From NCBI GenBank assembly GCA_027005175.1, contig JALTMC010000521.1:8253-14827 (forward strand): a stretch of 6,575 bases of DNA, read 5' to 3'. Every line of letters starts with the position of its first letter. Position 1 is the stretch's first letter. The position numbers and the translations under genes were made by a program. The stretch is from Myxococcales bacterium (lineage in GTDB: Bacteria > Myxococcota_C > UBA6777). This document shows, one piece after another, positions 6,473 through 6,575 of this stretch. The notes beneath the pieces are model-generated. The model saw only the letters and a list, made by a program, of their open reading frames with translations. It was not told where the DNA came from and searched no databases.

Positions 6473-6575
6473 GCTTTTGTGTGGCATATGGGGATTGACT
6501 CCGATGCCAGCTTTTGTGTGGCATATGGGGATTGACTCCAATACCAGCTTTTGTGTGGCATATGGGGATTGACTC
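6472..6575. repeat. 37-bp direct tandem repeats, three copies, running off the right edge
   Basis: Units start at 6472, 6509 and 6546; the third is cut after 30 bases by the window end. Each has an identical 30-base core that begins AGCTTTTGTG and ends GGGGATTGACTC, followed by 7 bases that read CGATGCC in the first unit and CAATACC in the second. The first unit begins at the last base of the TGA stop of the preceding gene. The period is not a multiple of three, so the array is not a coding repeat. The total copy number is unknown. Confidence 0.95.
6482..6515 (+). terminator. Possible weak intrinsic terminator formed by repeat unit 1
   Basis: TGGCAT (6482-6487) pairs perfectly with ATGCCA (6504-6509). 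Inside it GGGG (6490-6493) pairs with CTCC (6499-6502) through one G-U, around a 5-base loop. TTTT follows at 6512-6515, two bases after the stem. The stem is interrupted and the T-run short, so activity is uncertain. The position 10 bases after the last stop codon fits a terminator. Confidence 0.3.

Noticed and set aside
5162-6541. A 459-codon open frame on the minus strand, opposite the ligase and the repeat protein
   Set aside because: It is in codon register with both sense genes, which happen to share a frame. Minus-strand stops would then need the sense codons TTA, CTA or TCA, which these genes rarely use. Its translation shows no recognisable domain, while both sense genes have clear family signatures, a signal peptide or ribosome binding sites.
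6472-6575. CRISPR array
   Set aside because: The core length would fit a CRISPR repeat, but the intervening 7 bases are far too short for spacers and differ by only two transitions. This is a plain tandem repeat.

Overview
The window carries four protein-coding genes, all on the + strand, with very little spare DNA. The genes suggest a Gram-negative bacterium of the former Deltaproteobacteria (Myxococcota, Bradymonadales or relatives). The reasons are a PEGA-type membrane protein that looks like a Ser/Thr-kinase tail, a very large proline/glycine-rich protein with a helical-repeat end, and a secreted YwqK/MORN-like repeat protein. Base composition looks intermediate, not the very high GC of typical myxobacteria. 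The taxonomic guess is inference only.

Layout. Positions 1-795 hold the 3' part of a gene that is open to the left edge: cytoplasmic tail, one membrane helix and a C-terminal PEGA-like domain. Its stop codon overlaps the ribosome binding site of the next gene (807-4337), so the two are very probably one operon. That next gene encodes a 1176-residue protein with a globular N-terminal domain, about 500 residues of low-complexity linker and a C-terminal alpha-helical, HEAT-like region. The linker contains seven tandem 11-residue repeats. A gap of about 215 bases follows, with a good sigma70-type promoter and an inverted repeat.

A second transcription unit begins there. It holds a GCS2/YbdK-family carboxylate-amine ligase (4553-5659) and, 36 bases later, a secreted repeat protein of the YwqK/MORN-like kind (5696-6472). 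From the stop codon of that last gene to the right edge runs a 37-bp direct-repeat array of three copies, the last cut by the window end.

How the genes work together is mostly unknown. The first two form a plausible kinase/accessory pair. The third is a recognisable enzyme family with poorly defined physiological role, and the fourth is a periplasmic or outer-surface repeat protein of unknown function. I see no phage, transposase, CRISPR or RNA gene. The most unusual elements are the 1176-residue protein with its recently amplified repeats and the 37-bp array at the right edge.
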